Assembly: GCA_030765045.1 (NCBI GenBank)
Contig: CM060963.1
Coordinates: forward strand, 113,142,735-113,206,734
DNA: 64,000 nucleotides
Source of the DNA: Tenodera sinensis
Lineage: Eukaryota; Arthropoda; Insecta; Mantodea; Mantidae
Direction of reading: 5' to 3'
The notes below the pieces were generated by a model that made no database searches, was not told the DNA's origin, and saw only the letters and a list, made by a program, of their open reading frames with translations. A program made the position numbers and the translations under genes. Positions within the stretch are counted from its first letter, which is position 1; every line of letters starts with the position of its first letter. Positions 22,183 to 33,041 of this stretch are shown here, one piece after another.

Positions 22183-22721
22183 TTAATGATAGAATGTTGG
22201 AAAATCCTTACCCATCTAACAGCACTTCAAAAACACCTAGTCTTCCAATGGATACCAGCTCACTGTGGATTGAGTGGTAATGAGAAAGCTGATTTTCTTG
22301 CAAAAGAGGGTACCAGCAATGTACAAAAATCTATAGTTAATCTACCATTTTATGCAGCTAAAAGATTAGTCAACTCTGAATTCAAAAAAATTATTGCAAA
22401 ATATTACTATGAAAAATCAAAGAATAAAAGATGGGAACTACCAAACATTCAAACAGTAATTCCTGAGTATCCTCGAAAAGCAGCAGTTGCAACCTTTAGG
22501 TTGATTACAGGACATGATTGTCTGGCAAAACATTTAAACAGAATTGGGATATATTCTTCACCACTCTGTCCTCTATGTGATCTGCAAGAGGAAATGGATC
22601 GAGACCACCTTCAAATATGCCTTGCCACTTCTAGTGGCTCATCCATCAGTGAAAAATATTGGAGAGCAAGAGGATTAATGACTTCATTGTCAGAAGTCCA
22701 GCATTAGCTAACAACAACAAC
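22183..22721 (+). mobile_element. LINE-1 family 3' fragment inserted in mariner B
   Basis: 539 bp flanked by a perfect 15-bp duplication ATTTTCAGAGGGATC (22168-22182 and 22722-22736). The uninterrupted 173-codon frame (22186-22707) covers RNase H (FQWIPAHCGLSGNEKADFLA), GHDCLAKHLNRIG and the CPLCDLQEEMDRDH Cys/His tail. It ends SEVQH-stop, then GCTAACAACAACAAC. It is the 3' end of the same family as LINE-1 but with its frame intact, so it is younger. Confidence 0.93.
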
Positions 22722-22947
22722 ATTTTCAGAGGGATCGAGAGCCAAACAATAAAATTTTGGCTGTACTCAACAGACTATTAAAAAGGGGCCTCAAGGAGTG
22801 TTTTGAACATTGGACTGAACGTTGGTACCGTTGTATTATGTCTGAGGAAGATTACTTTGATGGTCTGTAATGTGTAATGGAATTTGAATAAAAGTAAGCA
22901 GTATTTTCCAGTAAAAAAACAATTCCGGTTATTTTTTGACATCCTTA

Positions 22948-23889
22948 GTCATGATGAAGATTATCTTCTTTGGAAGCAGAATTGTATCACATTCCTCAGT
23001 CTTATAGAGTAGGTAAGTTAAGGTAAATCAATCTTTGGGACTGCACAAGGGCTAATTCACCCCCTACTTCACCATGGCTAGATCCACATGACTTTGGAAA
23101 CGTTTGAAGTCATCTGTACACTACTAACTTGTTGCTAGTAATCACACTATGCATGCAGCTATTGTAAATGCTGTGCTGTAATGGTGAAATTAGTTGTGTC
23201 TGGTAAATCTGAAATAATACACTTTTTTGTATAATTGAATTATAACACTTCTAATTTTTGCTGTTTGGTAAAAGATGTCCTCAAATTTTTAAGTAGAGCA
23301 TTTTGAAATGTCAGCAGTTGTTCATTTTTTTTCTTAATCTTATGAAAGGGCATTTAATGTCATGGCTATAGTGGACAAGATTTAACTTGACACCTACTTT
23401 TTAGAAAGAGAAAGAAATAGGTATTCTCCATTTCTTTCTAAGCTGCCCCTCTTTTATGGCGAGCCAGTGGCGGGTGGTCCTTCTCCGTTGTCACATTGAC
23501 AACCAATATTTCACTTGTAAGAGTTGCAACACCACGACGTCTGCTTACCCTCATACCACCGTAGGTATCAGGTAGACCATTTCAAGGAAAGAAAGCCACA
23601 GCCCATGCTAGACAAGGATAGTGCAGAAAGTGCCAAGTTAAACCTTGTGCATTATAGCAATCACCATACTTTTTAAACAGCTGTTTCTAGCACTCTCTGT
23701 CTCGCAAGATGTATATTTTTGCAATATTACCATACCTTAACAATCATCATAATTTACAGGAAGTAGACTGAGAAACCAGCTTTGGTAAGAATAATTTTTA
23801 GAATAGCTGTTAAAATAAATGATGAGCAGAGAACACCAAGTAACTTTATACCTGATAAAAGTAATGTGGCAAACATGATTATGATAATA
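22948..23889 (+). other. Cirl intron, nothing recognised
   Basis: AT-rich sequence. A moderately GC-rich stretch at 23440-23620 (GGCGAGCCAGTGGCGGGTGG; CACCACGACGTCTGCTTACC) may be part of another repeat, but it has no second copy in the window. Confidence 0.4.
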
Positions 23890-24685
23890 CAGTAGAACCC
23901 CTCTAATCTGAAATTCTGAATAATCCAAGCATCAAAATCCATACTTTAAAAAAAAATAAAAGGCTTATATGTAATGTAGAGAAAGCATTTTTATTATAGA
24001 ACTGACAAACTCATTATTGAAACTACACACATTGGAACAAAATGTTATTGCACAAAAATGTTTTGCTGAGTTTTACGATAGCCAGTGTGCCTATACATAA
24101 TGTATTTAGTCACTGTTAAACATTTTCACATTTACTTATTACCATACCTGTAACTATCACATGTTTCTGAGGCAGTAATTTTTCACTTAACTTGCAAAAT
24201 CAGCAATCTTCTGCCATAAGCAACTAAGCCTGGTTGAAGATGCCATGTTACGCCAGCATCACACGAATATCAGTTCATTTGGCATTGCAGCAGCGTGCTG
24301 TTCTGAGTAGTGTTATGCCAATCCAATTCAGAATATGATACAATATCCTTTTCCTTCACTCTCTCCATCTTTAGAATTATCAGGTTGATTCTGGACCTTA
24401 GAGACAATGGCTTCATCACTGATGTCTTGTTGATTATTATCATCAACTGATATCCATTCAAGAAGGCAAATTTCCCCTGCATTTTTGAATTCCAGGATTT
24501 CTTGAATAACTTGAACGATATCATCATTGATCCTAGAATAGATGGGCTTTTTTCAAATACGAGACTTGGCCACAGTTTCTTTCATGATATTTTTTTTTTT
24601 TTTTTTAAGTTTTTTGGATAATCCAAACATTTCCAAATCTAAACAAACTACACCCCAGTTAATTTGGATTAGCAGGGTTATACCG
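23890..24685 (-). mobile_element. pogo/Tigger-like DNA transposon, internally deleted
   Basis: Ends CAGTAGAACCCCTCTAATCT (left) and the complement of CGGTATAACCCTGCTAATCC (right) are imperfect inverted repeats next to TA (23888-23889 and 24686-24687). The GAACCCCTCTAATC start and ATAATCC subterminal repeats are typical of pogo-type elements. The antisense frame 24527-24270 carries an Asn/Gln-poor acidic stretch, followed by a piece resembling the Tigger C-terminus (ASSTRLSCLWQKIADF). The DDE core is missing. Confidence 0.72.
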
Positions 24686-24796
24686 TAAAAGAAAATTATA
24701 GGTAACATAATTTCTTGCTATGAAACATGTGTTTATTGTGGAATGCAGCTATTGTGATAGTTATGTTTCTGTTCTTATGCTATTATTGTTGTATAG

Positions 24797-24971
24797 CTGA
24801 AGAAGACCATATAACTACAGGTTATATGCTTCCTGCAATGTCAGCTCGAATGCTGTCAGGCTCTTCTAGTGAGCTAAGGGCAAGATCATCACCAAGCCCA
24901 ATGCTGCACTCCTCAGCAGCAAATAACATGTTTGTGCAGCCTATTACTGCAACAGCAATTACGGAATCAGA
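24797..24971 (+). CDS. Cirl: Cirl exon, penultimate tail segment
   Basis: 175-nt exon after an 11.2-kb intron. The acceptor is ATTGTTGTATAG and the donor A|GTAAGT follows 24971. With G13561 it encodes AEEDHITTGYMLPAMSARM, then LSGSSSELRARSSPSPMLHS and ATAITESE. AEEDH directly after FPYT and the ARSSPSP block match the same positions in Drosophila Cirl. It ends with two bases (GA) that need one more from the terminal exon. Failure to splice would add only Glu-stop. Confidence 0.92.
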
Positions 24972-25015
24972 GTAAGTTGAAATATAGATCATGCAGCTTT
25001 GTGCACATATCATAT

Positions 25016-26053
25016 GAGTAGGTTAAAGTCATAGCTCACATGATCCAATTTTACCTAAATTTTGGTAAACAACCGAAAGCCAGTTTTTATTGGTTAAACT
25101 CATTTTCAATTGGAAGTTGTGAAATATATGCCTAAATAATATGAACTACTTTTTAAATTGTGTTTATTTGGGAAAGAATGAAAACTATTGGGCTTTAAAT
25201 AATGGATCATGTGAGTTTTTACTCTAATTTCAGAATCATGAGAGTTTTGAAAAGTACCCTTTTGGAACACGTGAGTTTAGAAAATTACTAATTTGGAACA
25301 TGTGAGTTTTGATGGTAAACATTAGTGAACAACACTTGAACGTCACCAATAAAAGGAACTAGCTGGCCACTGAAATAAATTAAATAATTCAAATTAATTT
25401 AACAGCTGTTTAGGAATGTTAAGGGTTATTTTATCCTTGAAACATGATATATAGCAACTTCTGCTGGCAACTTTATCAATTTTCTGGAAATTTATTTGTG
25501 GAATGCATAACAGCATGCTATGAACAAAGCTTAGGTCTAACGTTATCACATGCCAAATATCCAGCCCTGATTTGTTTTGGATTATTTATCACATGTACAG
25601 TTGGAGGAAAATTAATTCTTTTCCATATTTCTGGAGCAGCTGCACGTTTCTGTGGTGCAATAGATGACACCTTTTTTTCCATCAATATATGCATAAAAAT
25701 ATTTGCAATTTAATCGCTGAACTTGAAGGTATTTATAAAAGTCTTAGAGCACATATAGAACAGAGCCCTTCCTCAGCCTAAGTACAGAGCAATACTATGG
25801 GGAAGGGTGAAGAGAGGCGAGAGAACTACCGATTGCTGATTGGTCAAAAAAGTGACAGAACAAAACTCATAAGATCCAAAGGATCATGAAACTTTTGACA
25901 TACACCGGGAAGTTTGTTGCCTATTTAAACATGGATCAAGGAAATTAAACCAAATTTCTCCGGAATAGTATTTTATGCAGAAAACTGAATCGTAACATAG
26001 TACTACTTCCATTTTGTATTTTTTGAATCATGTGAGTTATGACTCTAACCTAC
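25016..26053. mobile_element. unclassified DNA element with ~33-bp inverted ends and internal motif array
   Basis: The left end GTAGGTTAAAGTCATAGCTC (continuing ACATGATCCAA) and the right end (26053 leftward: GTAGGTTAGAGTCATAACTC, continuing ACATGATTCAA) are inverted repeats with few mismatches. The motif CATGTGAGTTT recurs inside at about 25204, 25264 and 25294, with weaker copies near 25232 and 25885. Frame 25444-25713 (89 codons) is hydrophobic and unidentified. Flanks suggest a short TA-rich duplication, but I cannot fix it. Confidence 0.65.
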
Positions 26054-28288
26054 TTATATAACAATAATAGGTAGTGTACTGCGCTTTGTTCTCTCTCTGT
26101 TTTGGATTTCTGAATAAATTTAGCAGTTATATTAAGCACAGTTACATTTCAAAGCAGTTGGATAATAATATTTGTAATTGAGTTACTCTTAACTAATTGA
26201 AAGTAAGAAAACATTTAGAACACAAGATTCCATTTTGATAAATTTTTTACAGTAAAGTTCAGTGAAAGCTTATTAATGATAATCCAGTATTATGAAGTGC
26301 TACCAAAAGTTTCTAAAACTCTAATGCATTACCTATACAAGTACTAATTAGCCTAAGTGCCTTCTCATATATCTGTCCTGTTTCATTTGAGGCAGTATTT
26401 CCATGTAAGCCCTCTAGAACGATTAAATACAAGATTATAGAGGTGGCAGAAAAACCTACTGATACCATAAATTGTAAATATGGTTAGTAAAAACTAAGTT
26501 CAATTGTCTCTTTTAAATGGCTTGATTCGGCCATGCAACGAAAATCGTAAGTTTCCACAATAATTTGAGTGATTTCTGAATATAAAGTGAACTTCAAATG
26601 GATATTTATAGTGGTGGTGAAAGACAGAGCGACAGTCCATCAAATAAGTGTAAATTCTGTGACACTGCACTAATAACAGCAAAGATATTGACTTATAAAA
26701 CTTTGTAATCCGTGCATGCCGACCCGATAGTGAGATTTGAAAAGATGCCAAGTCATATGACTACAAAATTTTTATAATAATAAACTGAATATGTTCATTT
26801 AAAAGGTTAAATAAATTTAATACTTTAAAGTTAATCTAGTGTACAGATTAACTGATATACTCATTGGCCCGCACTCTACCAGAGATATAAAAAAAAAGAT
26901 TAAAAGAGTCGTTCATGCTCACTGCTGATCTGCCGGAGAAGCGACAAACCACGCCATTTCCTGCCGCATTGGTAGAAGCAACAAAGTTAGTGGTAAACCA
27001 AACCCTTTAATAAACTCATTGCACATTCTACATGGACCCTTTTCATATCAATGATAACCTTTCCTTTGTTGTATTTTGTTAATGGTGTTAAAAATATAAT
27101 TTTACTAGTTGAGTGTTGTCCTAAGAACACATTTTAAATAGATAATTTTTGCTCTCAACTTATTTTCACATAAAAACAATTATATTATAGATTATATATT
27201 ATAATAATTAATCATCTGCAGTAAGGTTTTTAAAACTGAAGTAATCTCAAGAAGCTGCAGCATTTTCTTAGTAATAGAATATGTTATTTATTGGAAGACT
27301 GAAGTAGTAAATGCAGCTCAGATATATGAAGGGGAGCCCAGTTTCTAAACCTATCTTATTGATTTTGCTTTAAACTTTATTTTTGGATGTATGCAATAAA
27401 ATTCCATAAATATTGTATACGTACTTAATATAAGTCTTTCAAACTCGTCATATTCTCACTTGTGAAATAGTATAGAATAGAATTAAAATTAATTTTATTG
27501 ACAGAAAGCTGAAAAGAAAAATGAGACAATGTTTTTCACATTCTAAATGTTTTAGTGACATAAATAAGATTATGGAACTCTCTATGTAACCAAGTATCTG
27601 TTATACATAAGTATTAAATACTTTAACTCTATTCATCTCATACATTTTTTGTTTCTGTTTTCCTGATTGCTTTCGTCCAGGGAAGAGGTGAGATATATTT
27701 TTATCTGTTATTTAATCTAAAAAGGTTAGCTCTATGGTACATAAATCTTCACAACGTTAGCAACAATTTCTAGCCATGCTAGAAGGTATCTAAGTGTAAG
27801 AGATTTACTTCAAAAATACTTTTGACTTTTGTATCTTTGGCTTGCCTATGTTATGGAATTTTGAAAATTGAACTGAAAGCTTATTGCATTTGTGACAAGC
27901 TGATGCAGCTATAAAATTCAGCATTCTGGTTATTTCAGTAGCGTTTATGACGTCAAAATGAATTAAAATTAATTCTGTAGGTAAAACTTTCGATGATTGA
28001 AATAATCAAGTTAATTTCTGTCTACAGAAATGCTAAAATACCATCTTGAGTAAAAATCATTCAAAAAAGGAAGTTTGAATGGGCTATAAAACATATTGAA
28101 GCATTCTTCTATAGCATGAGACATTTTGTACTATTTTGAGCAAAAGCTGTACCTCTTTATTTTCTAGCTAACGTACATTCCTGTTAAGTACATTTATCTA
28201 TTGTTGCCAATAAAAGAAAGCTTGATGCAGCCATGAGTTCAATCAAATACACCTACTAAATTTCTTTATATTACTTTTGAATTTATTA
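26054..28288 (+). other. Cirl intron, AT-rich; holds the microexon candidate
   Basis: No transposon recognised. The open frame 26500-26751 on the - strand has no family resemblance. The candidate 7-nt exon at 27681-27687 is listed separately. Confidence 0.5.
27681..27687 (+). other. candidate 7-nt Cirl microexon
   Basis: GGAAGAG lies between a strong pyrimidine tract with acceptor (TTGCTTTCGTCCAG) and a good donor (GTGAGA). In phase after GA at 24971 it would add two Glu codons and one completed Glu. It would shift the terminal exon to GAA-GGA-TAT-GAA-TGA, so the PDZ ligand would be lost. Skipping it gives the conserved C-terminus. Inferred from splice signals only. Confidence 0.3.
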
Positions 28289-29100
28289 CTAATAACCAGG
28301 GAAAGGATTTATATGTAAATACATATTTACTTATAAAGCTAATATCATTTATATTTTGCATTGCCATTATGTTTCACAATGTGTTGAGTTGAAAAATGCT
28401 GTTTTTATTTTCCATATTTCTCCATATTTTACAATTTAGTACATATTTTAATTAATTTCCATATATTTTCCATATTTCATATAAAACAGCCTATCTTAAA
28501 AATAAAATAAAACAAAATTCCATTAAAATACATTTCAGCAATGAAGTTTTAAACATTCCTTTCAAATCAGAGCTATTTCAAAATTAAAGGTCCTCAACAA
28601 TCTCAACGGTCCTCAACAATAGGAAAGAAAGTCGGACACTGTATTACGCGTCAGAATACTGTCTGAACCCATTGTTGTGACTGGCGGCTGACGTGCACAA
28701 AGAGACAGATCGTGCAGCGTGGAGATAAAAGGCTTGCCGAAACAGATAAAGCTAGATAACTGGAAGGTTCTAGTACCATCTTGTTTGTCACACGAAAATA
28801 CCGGTAATTTCTCGAACAGTGAGTGGAGCTATAAAAGAAGCCGCGAATTGCCAGTGAGGGAGAGTCAAATCGGAACTGATTCCTGTGCCTGCAGCTGTTA
28901 TGTTATGTCATCTTGCTGCCAAGGGCTGCAAATTGAACTTTTAATTCTACGAACCCACAAAGTCACAATACACATTGGTGGAATTCATTCTATAAAGACA
29001 GTGAATATACCAAAAGTATCACATCCAGTCACTTTAAAATTAAAAAGTTACATTTCAGAATTTAAAGATAATGGCTTATCAACAGACAATAAAATATTAT

Positions 29101-29846
29101 GAGTAGTCGGAAGCTTTCACGGCCGGAGATAGAATTACCTCGAACGGGATCCACCCAAGAGCAAAAGAACTGCTTTTCTGCCTTACTTTGAAACTGTCAC
29201 AGGTAGAATAGAATGCCTATTCAAGTGTCACAACATCAGAACTATCTTCAAACCTACCAGACAGATAAATATCTTGCTTCGGTCAGCCAAATATCCCAGG
29301 GACCTGCTTGCTTCAGCGGGTGTTTACCATATTCTGTCTTCCTGCGGTGCAGTGTACATAGGTACCACCCAACGCAGCATCAACACCCGACTTACAGAAC
29401 ACAGGAGGTGCTGCTGGCTGGGATATACAGACAAGTCAGCGGTCGCAGAACATGCTATATGGGCCGACGGCGGTCACATAATTCAGTACAAGGAGACTAC
29501 TGTTCTTTCATCTATGCCATACTACCATGCCAGACTACAACGTGAAGCTATAGAAATTCACAAACATCCCAATAATTTTAACACGAAGGAAGAAACTCTA
29601 ATAAAAAAGAAGCACTAATGCAGAACAAATCACATAAACCAATCAGCAATCAGAACGGCCGGCCCATCTAACACACACCTCCTGCTCAAGCCCAGCCAAT
29701 CCCCTGTGAGCAGCCCACATATAAATACGGCACCTCCAGTTATAAACGATTCTGTTGTAACTGAACAGGTGTGGACGAAACGTCTGAACCTCAAAACTCC
29801 AGCAGACCACGGCTTTTAAGCCCAGAAGAAATCTTGAACCTTAATG
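29101..29846 (+). mobile_element. Penelope-like element 3' fragment inserted in hAT-1
   Basis: 746 bp bounded by the direct repeat AAATATTAT (29092-29100 and 29847-29855), splitting the hAT-1 coding sequence. It carries a GIY-YIG endonuclease frame and a 3' region with TATAAATACGGCACC and GTGGACGAAACGTCTGAACC, a type of sequence found at Penelope-like ends. The reverse transcriptase is absent. Confidence 0.85.
29274..29618 (+). pseudogene. Penelope-like GIY-YIG endonuclease fragment
   Basis: The ~115-codon frame begins inside the domain (no start of its own). It reads GAVYIGTTQRSINTRLTEH, the GIY-YIG core with VYIGTT and the catalytic Arg region, then YTDKSAVAEHAIWADGGHII and ARLQREAIEIHKHPNNFNTK, the conserved Glu-bearing end. 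GIY-YIG attached to Penelope-like RT is the established arrangement; here only the 3' part was inserted, so it is 5'-truncated. Confidence 0.88.
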
Positions 29847-31415
29847 AAATATTATTTTGTAATTTCTGTCAGTGTGCAGTATCTTCTACTCAAACGTCCC
29901 TGGCGCAACAACATATTCAAACTAATTCTAACAAACAATGAAACTCCAAGCAGAGACAATTGTTTTTAACAGAACCAACAACATTGAATGCAAGGTTTGA
30001 GTTCAACATCAAGCTGTGCCTTGCTCTCATCTCTGCTGACATTCCTCTCTACAAACTGCAAAATAAGATCTTTAGGGAATTCCTTCAGGAATATACTCAA
30101 CATATAATCCCGGATGAGTCAACGCTTAGGAAGACATATGTTCCAACCATCTACCATGAGACAGTACAGAAGATAAGAGATGAAATTAAAGATGGTCCAA
30201 TTTGGGTTTCTATCGATGAGACTACTGACAAAGAAGGTAGGCTTGTTGGCAATGTAGTTATTGGTTTGTTAAGTGAACAATATTCTCAACGGATTCTTTT
30301 ACATTGTGATGTTCTAGAAAAGTGCAATAACAAAACTGTAGTTAAACTGTTCAACGAAGCTATGGGTATCCTATGGCAACAGAGTATTATGTATGATAAT
30401 GTGTTACTCTTTGTTAGCGATGCTGTCCCTTATATGCTCAAAGCTGGACAAGCATTATCTGTAGTTTATCCTAAAATGATTCACTTAACGTGTGTGGCAC
30501 ATGCATTTCATCCTGTCGCAGAAGTGATAAGGGGCAATTACCATAAGGGAGATTTGTTGATTTCATCAGTGAAAAAAGTGTTCCTCAAATCTCCCAGTAG
30601 AGTTAATGCGTTGAAAGAAATGTGCCCTGATATTCCATTGCCACCAAAACCAATTTTAACCAGATGGGGTTCTTGGCTGGAAGCAGTTGAATATTATGCC
30701 GAACAGATAGACTCTATTAAGAATGTTCTACTTGTATTGGATTCTGAAGATGCAGTCTCAATTGATACTGCGAAAACAGTTGCCTGTGACACAAGTGTGA
30801 GAAATGACTCAAAAATCTCCCAAATAGGCATCTTTCACTTCCTGAAAGCTTTGAAATTATAAATAGCACTGTGGAACAATTGAATCATGGTAGAGGTGAA
30901 GTTGCAGATGCAGTAAGAGCTAAGGTAGACACTGTACTTTCAAAAAACCCTGGATATGAAGAGCTACGAAAGATTGCTGCTGTGATGAGTGGTGATTCAA
31001 CAGTGAATGTAAACTTGAACTTATCCCCAGCAGACATTGCGAAATTGAAGAATGCACCAGTTACTTCTGCTGATGTTGGACGCAGTTTCAGTCAGTATAA
31101 ATCTGTCCTCAGAGACAATAGAAGAAGATTCATTTTTCAGAATTTGAAAGAAATGTTTGTAACCCATTGCTATTATAACAGACAATAGAAATTGTGTTTT
31201 GTTTGAAGTTCACATAATAATTTAAAGACAAGGTATGTCCATTATTATATTATTTGGTTAGTTTTATTAAAATATATCATTATTTAGCATAGATAGTAAT
31301 TTGTTTTATAATTATAAGTTTATATTTAATTCCATATTTTGGTAAAAATAACTGCATATATATTTACATATTTCATATATTTTTAGTCCATATAATTCCT
31401 TTCCCTGCTAATAAC

Positions 31416-31880
31416 TGGTACGCAGTTACAATAATGATGTTTAAGGGTTCTGGACTGCAGCATTTTCTGGCATATTTTATGAACCTTTGCTGCCCTATCC
31501 AAAACCTCAAAACTAAAACACATATCCACATGGATCTATAGGCATCAAGCTGTTGGAGGCAAAACACTTTCTGCCCCAACTTATAAAGTCAGGGTCATTG
31601 CCCCTTAACAATTTTATGAAGGGACCTGTTACCCATAAAATTTCAAGATAGATCCCTCATTAAACTTTAAAAAAAAAGACTTTAAATACACTGAATGGAT
31701 TCATAAAGGATTACCCTAATTTCAAATGCAGTGTTCAACTGTTAAACTGTTGCAACCTAGGTTTCAGTTAACATGGGATCAAAACTAAAGCACACAGTTA
31801 CTGAATTGTTCTCATGTTCATATATCCATGGTTTCATCCCCTATTATAGAAAAATATTTTGCAGCTTAATATGTGCATTA

Positions 31881-31885
<5 letters not shown>
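31416..31885 (+). other. Cirl intron, nothing recognised
   Basis: Unique-looking sequence between hAT-1 and the next SINE, ending in the SINE target site (31870-31887 region). Confidence 0.4.
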
Positions 31886-31931
<46 letters not shown>

Positions 31932-32164
31932 AATTAACGTCCTCCAACTTTATGTCATATCGGGAGAATGAATGAAATGGGTGAAATGATGCTCAAATGA
32001 GTCCGAGGTCCATGGAGCTTTAAGTTACCCAACATTCGTCTTCTCAGGGTAGGGAAAACCTCGGAAAAAAACCTTACCCGGATAACTTATCCTAAGCGAG
32101 ATTCAAACTTGCGACCTCTTGAACGTGAGGCAGACACGCTAACCATCACCCTACCGAGGCGGGC
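31886..32164 (-). repeat. tRNA-derived SINE with poly(A) tail, antisense
   Basis: A poly-T run of about 45 nt (31886-31930) is the reversed poly(A) tail. The tRNA-like head is at 32090-32163 (AGATTCAAACTTGCGACC B box, GCTAACCATCACCCTACCG A box). Flanked by the 18-bp duplication TATGTGCATTAAGTTTTT (31870-31887 and 32165-32182), which overlaps the T-run. Recent insertion judged by the clean tail. Confidence 0.9.
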
Positions 32165-32392
32165 TATGTGCATTAAGTTTTTAAAGCAAGTTATGATTAA
32201 AAAAATGGAGAGCAATTCATTTTTCATGACATGAGAGATCCACTTATAGGTTGCATCCATTTTTTTTTTTAATTTCAGTACTCTCCTCAAACCTGAGTAG
32301 CAGCAAGCTTTAAAATTACTTTTGACATTGGAAGACATCAGTTTAGATCTTTATTCAGTGGCAGTCGAGTTTGTAAATAGGAATGAACCTTT

Positions 32393-32560
32393 TTTTTTTT
32401 TTTTTACATAGTGTTTAATACTCATTCTTACTACATGGGGAGGAAATGTTCTAGGCCTAAGCTTAGGGTATCTCCCCTCCCCTTTGATTTGGGTGACTTG
32501 GTTGGTTAGATGCTGGTCTACTGATCCCAAGGCCATGGGTTCAAACTGAGACAGGATATT
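32393..32560 (+). repeat. tRNA-derived SINE, second family
   Basis: Starts at a T-run; the sense tRNA-like head at 32488-32555 includes TGACTTGGTTGGTTAGATGC (A box region) and CCATGGGTTCAAACTG (B box). Same family, opposite orientation, as 51999-52190 (GATCCCAAGG/CCTTGGGATC shared). Confidence 0.65.
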
Positions 32561-32663
32561 GTAAGACCCCAAAAGAAAATCGTTTATGTGAATATTTGTT
32601 AAGAGTGTAATTTGTTTTTGATGTTGGTATGAGTTGGTTAAATGACGAAAACATGTTACTATT

Positions 32664-33029
32664 TAAGAGGTAGAACTGGAACTTAAAAATTCAATGCCAC
32701 AACTGGGATTTGAACCACAGACCTTCCGCTTGCCGGGCGGACGCTCTACCACTGAGCTATTGTGACAAACTGCCAGAATGGCATTAAATTCTCAAGTTAG
32801 TTCGTATTTTTTCCTGGTAAACTTGAGAATTTAATGCCATTCTGGCAGTTTGTCACAATAGCTCAGTGGTAGAGTGTCCGCCCGGCAAGCGGAAGGTCTG
32901 TGGTTCAAATCCCAGTTGTGGCATTGAATTTTTAAGTTCCAGTTCTACCTCTTAAACTTTGCCCACACACGGCTTGTGTGTTTAAAAACACCAACAGTAA
33001 GTTTGTTGGCATAAATAAATAATAATTAC
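32664..33029. repeat. palindromic tRNA-SINE dimer, best copy
   Basis: 366 bp flanked by a perfect 12-bp duplication CATGTTACTATT (32652-32663 and 33030-33041). The left ~133 bp (TAAGAGGTAGAACTGG to TTAAATTCTCAAG) are the antisense tRNA-like head. A ~25-bp spacer follows, then the same segment in sense, almost identical. Only the sense copy continues into the body and tail (AACTTTGCCCACACACGGC to AATAATAATTAC). The whole palindrome lies inside one target duplication. Confidence 0.9.
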
Positions 33030-33041
33030 CATGTTACTATT

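Larger units (their letters stand above)
21041..22945 (+). mobile_element. mariner B with two nested LINE insertions
   Basis: The left end AGAGGGGTGTCAAAAAATAA and right end TTATTTTTTGACATCCT form inverted termini next to TA (21039-21040 and 22946-22947). Removing the two LINE pieces (21208-21286 and 22183-22721) leaves about 1.27 kb, a normal mariner size. The terminal repeat is longer and different from that of mariner A, so it is another lineage. Confidence 0.88.
28719..31188 (+). pseudogene. hAT-1 transposase, broken by insertion, stop and frameshift
   Basis: The N-terminal part (28719-29100) ends VTLKLKSYISEFKDNGLSTD and is cut by the Penelope insertion. The frame resumes after the duplicated site with FCNFCQCAVSSTQTSLAQQH, half of a BED-type zinc finger. 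A TGA lies in frame at 29939-29941. The main body 29960-30861 contains IWVSIDETTDKEGRLVGNVV (catalytic Asp region), LLFVSDAVPYMLKAGQ, MIHLTCVAHAFHPVAEVI and LPPKPILTRWGSWLEAVEYY. A stop with frameshift follows near 30860. The hAT dimerisation end (VTSADVGRSFSQYKSVLRD) is in another frame, 30871-31188. Inactive. Confidence 0.92.
28297..31407 (+). mobile_element. hAT-1 DNA transposon, interrupted by a Penelope-like insertion
   Basis: Terminal inverted repeats CAGGGAAAGGATTTATATG (left) and CAGGGAAAGGAATTATAT (complement of right end), flanked by a perfect 8-bp duplication CTAATAAC (28289-28296 and 31408-31415). Total 3.1 kb, of which 746 bp is the nested element. It encodes a BED/hAT transposase of the group often annotated as CGG-repeat-binding-protein-like in insects. 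Confidence 0.93.
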
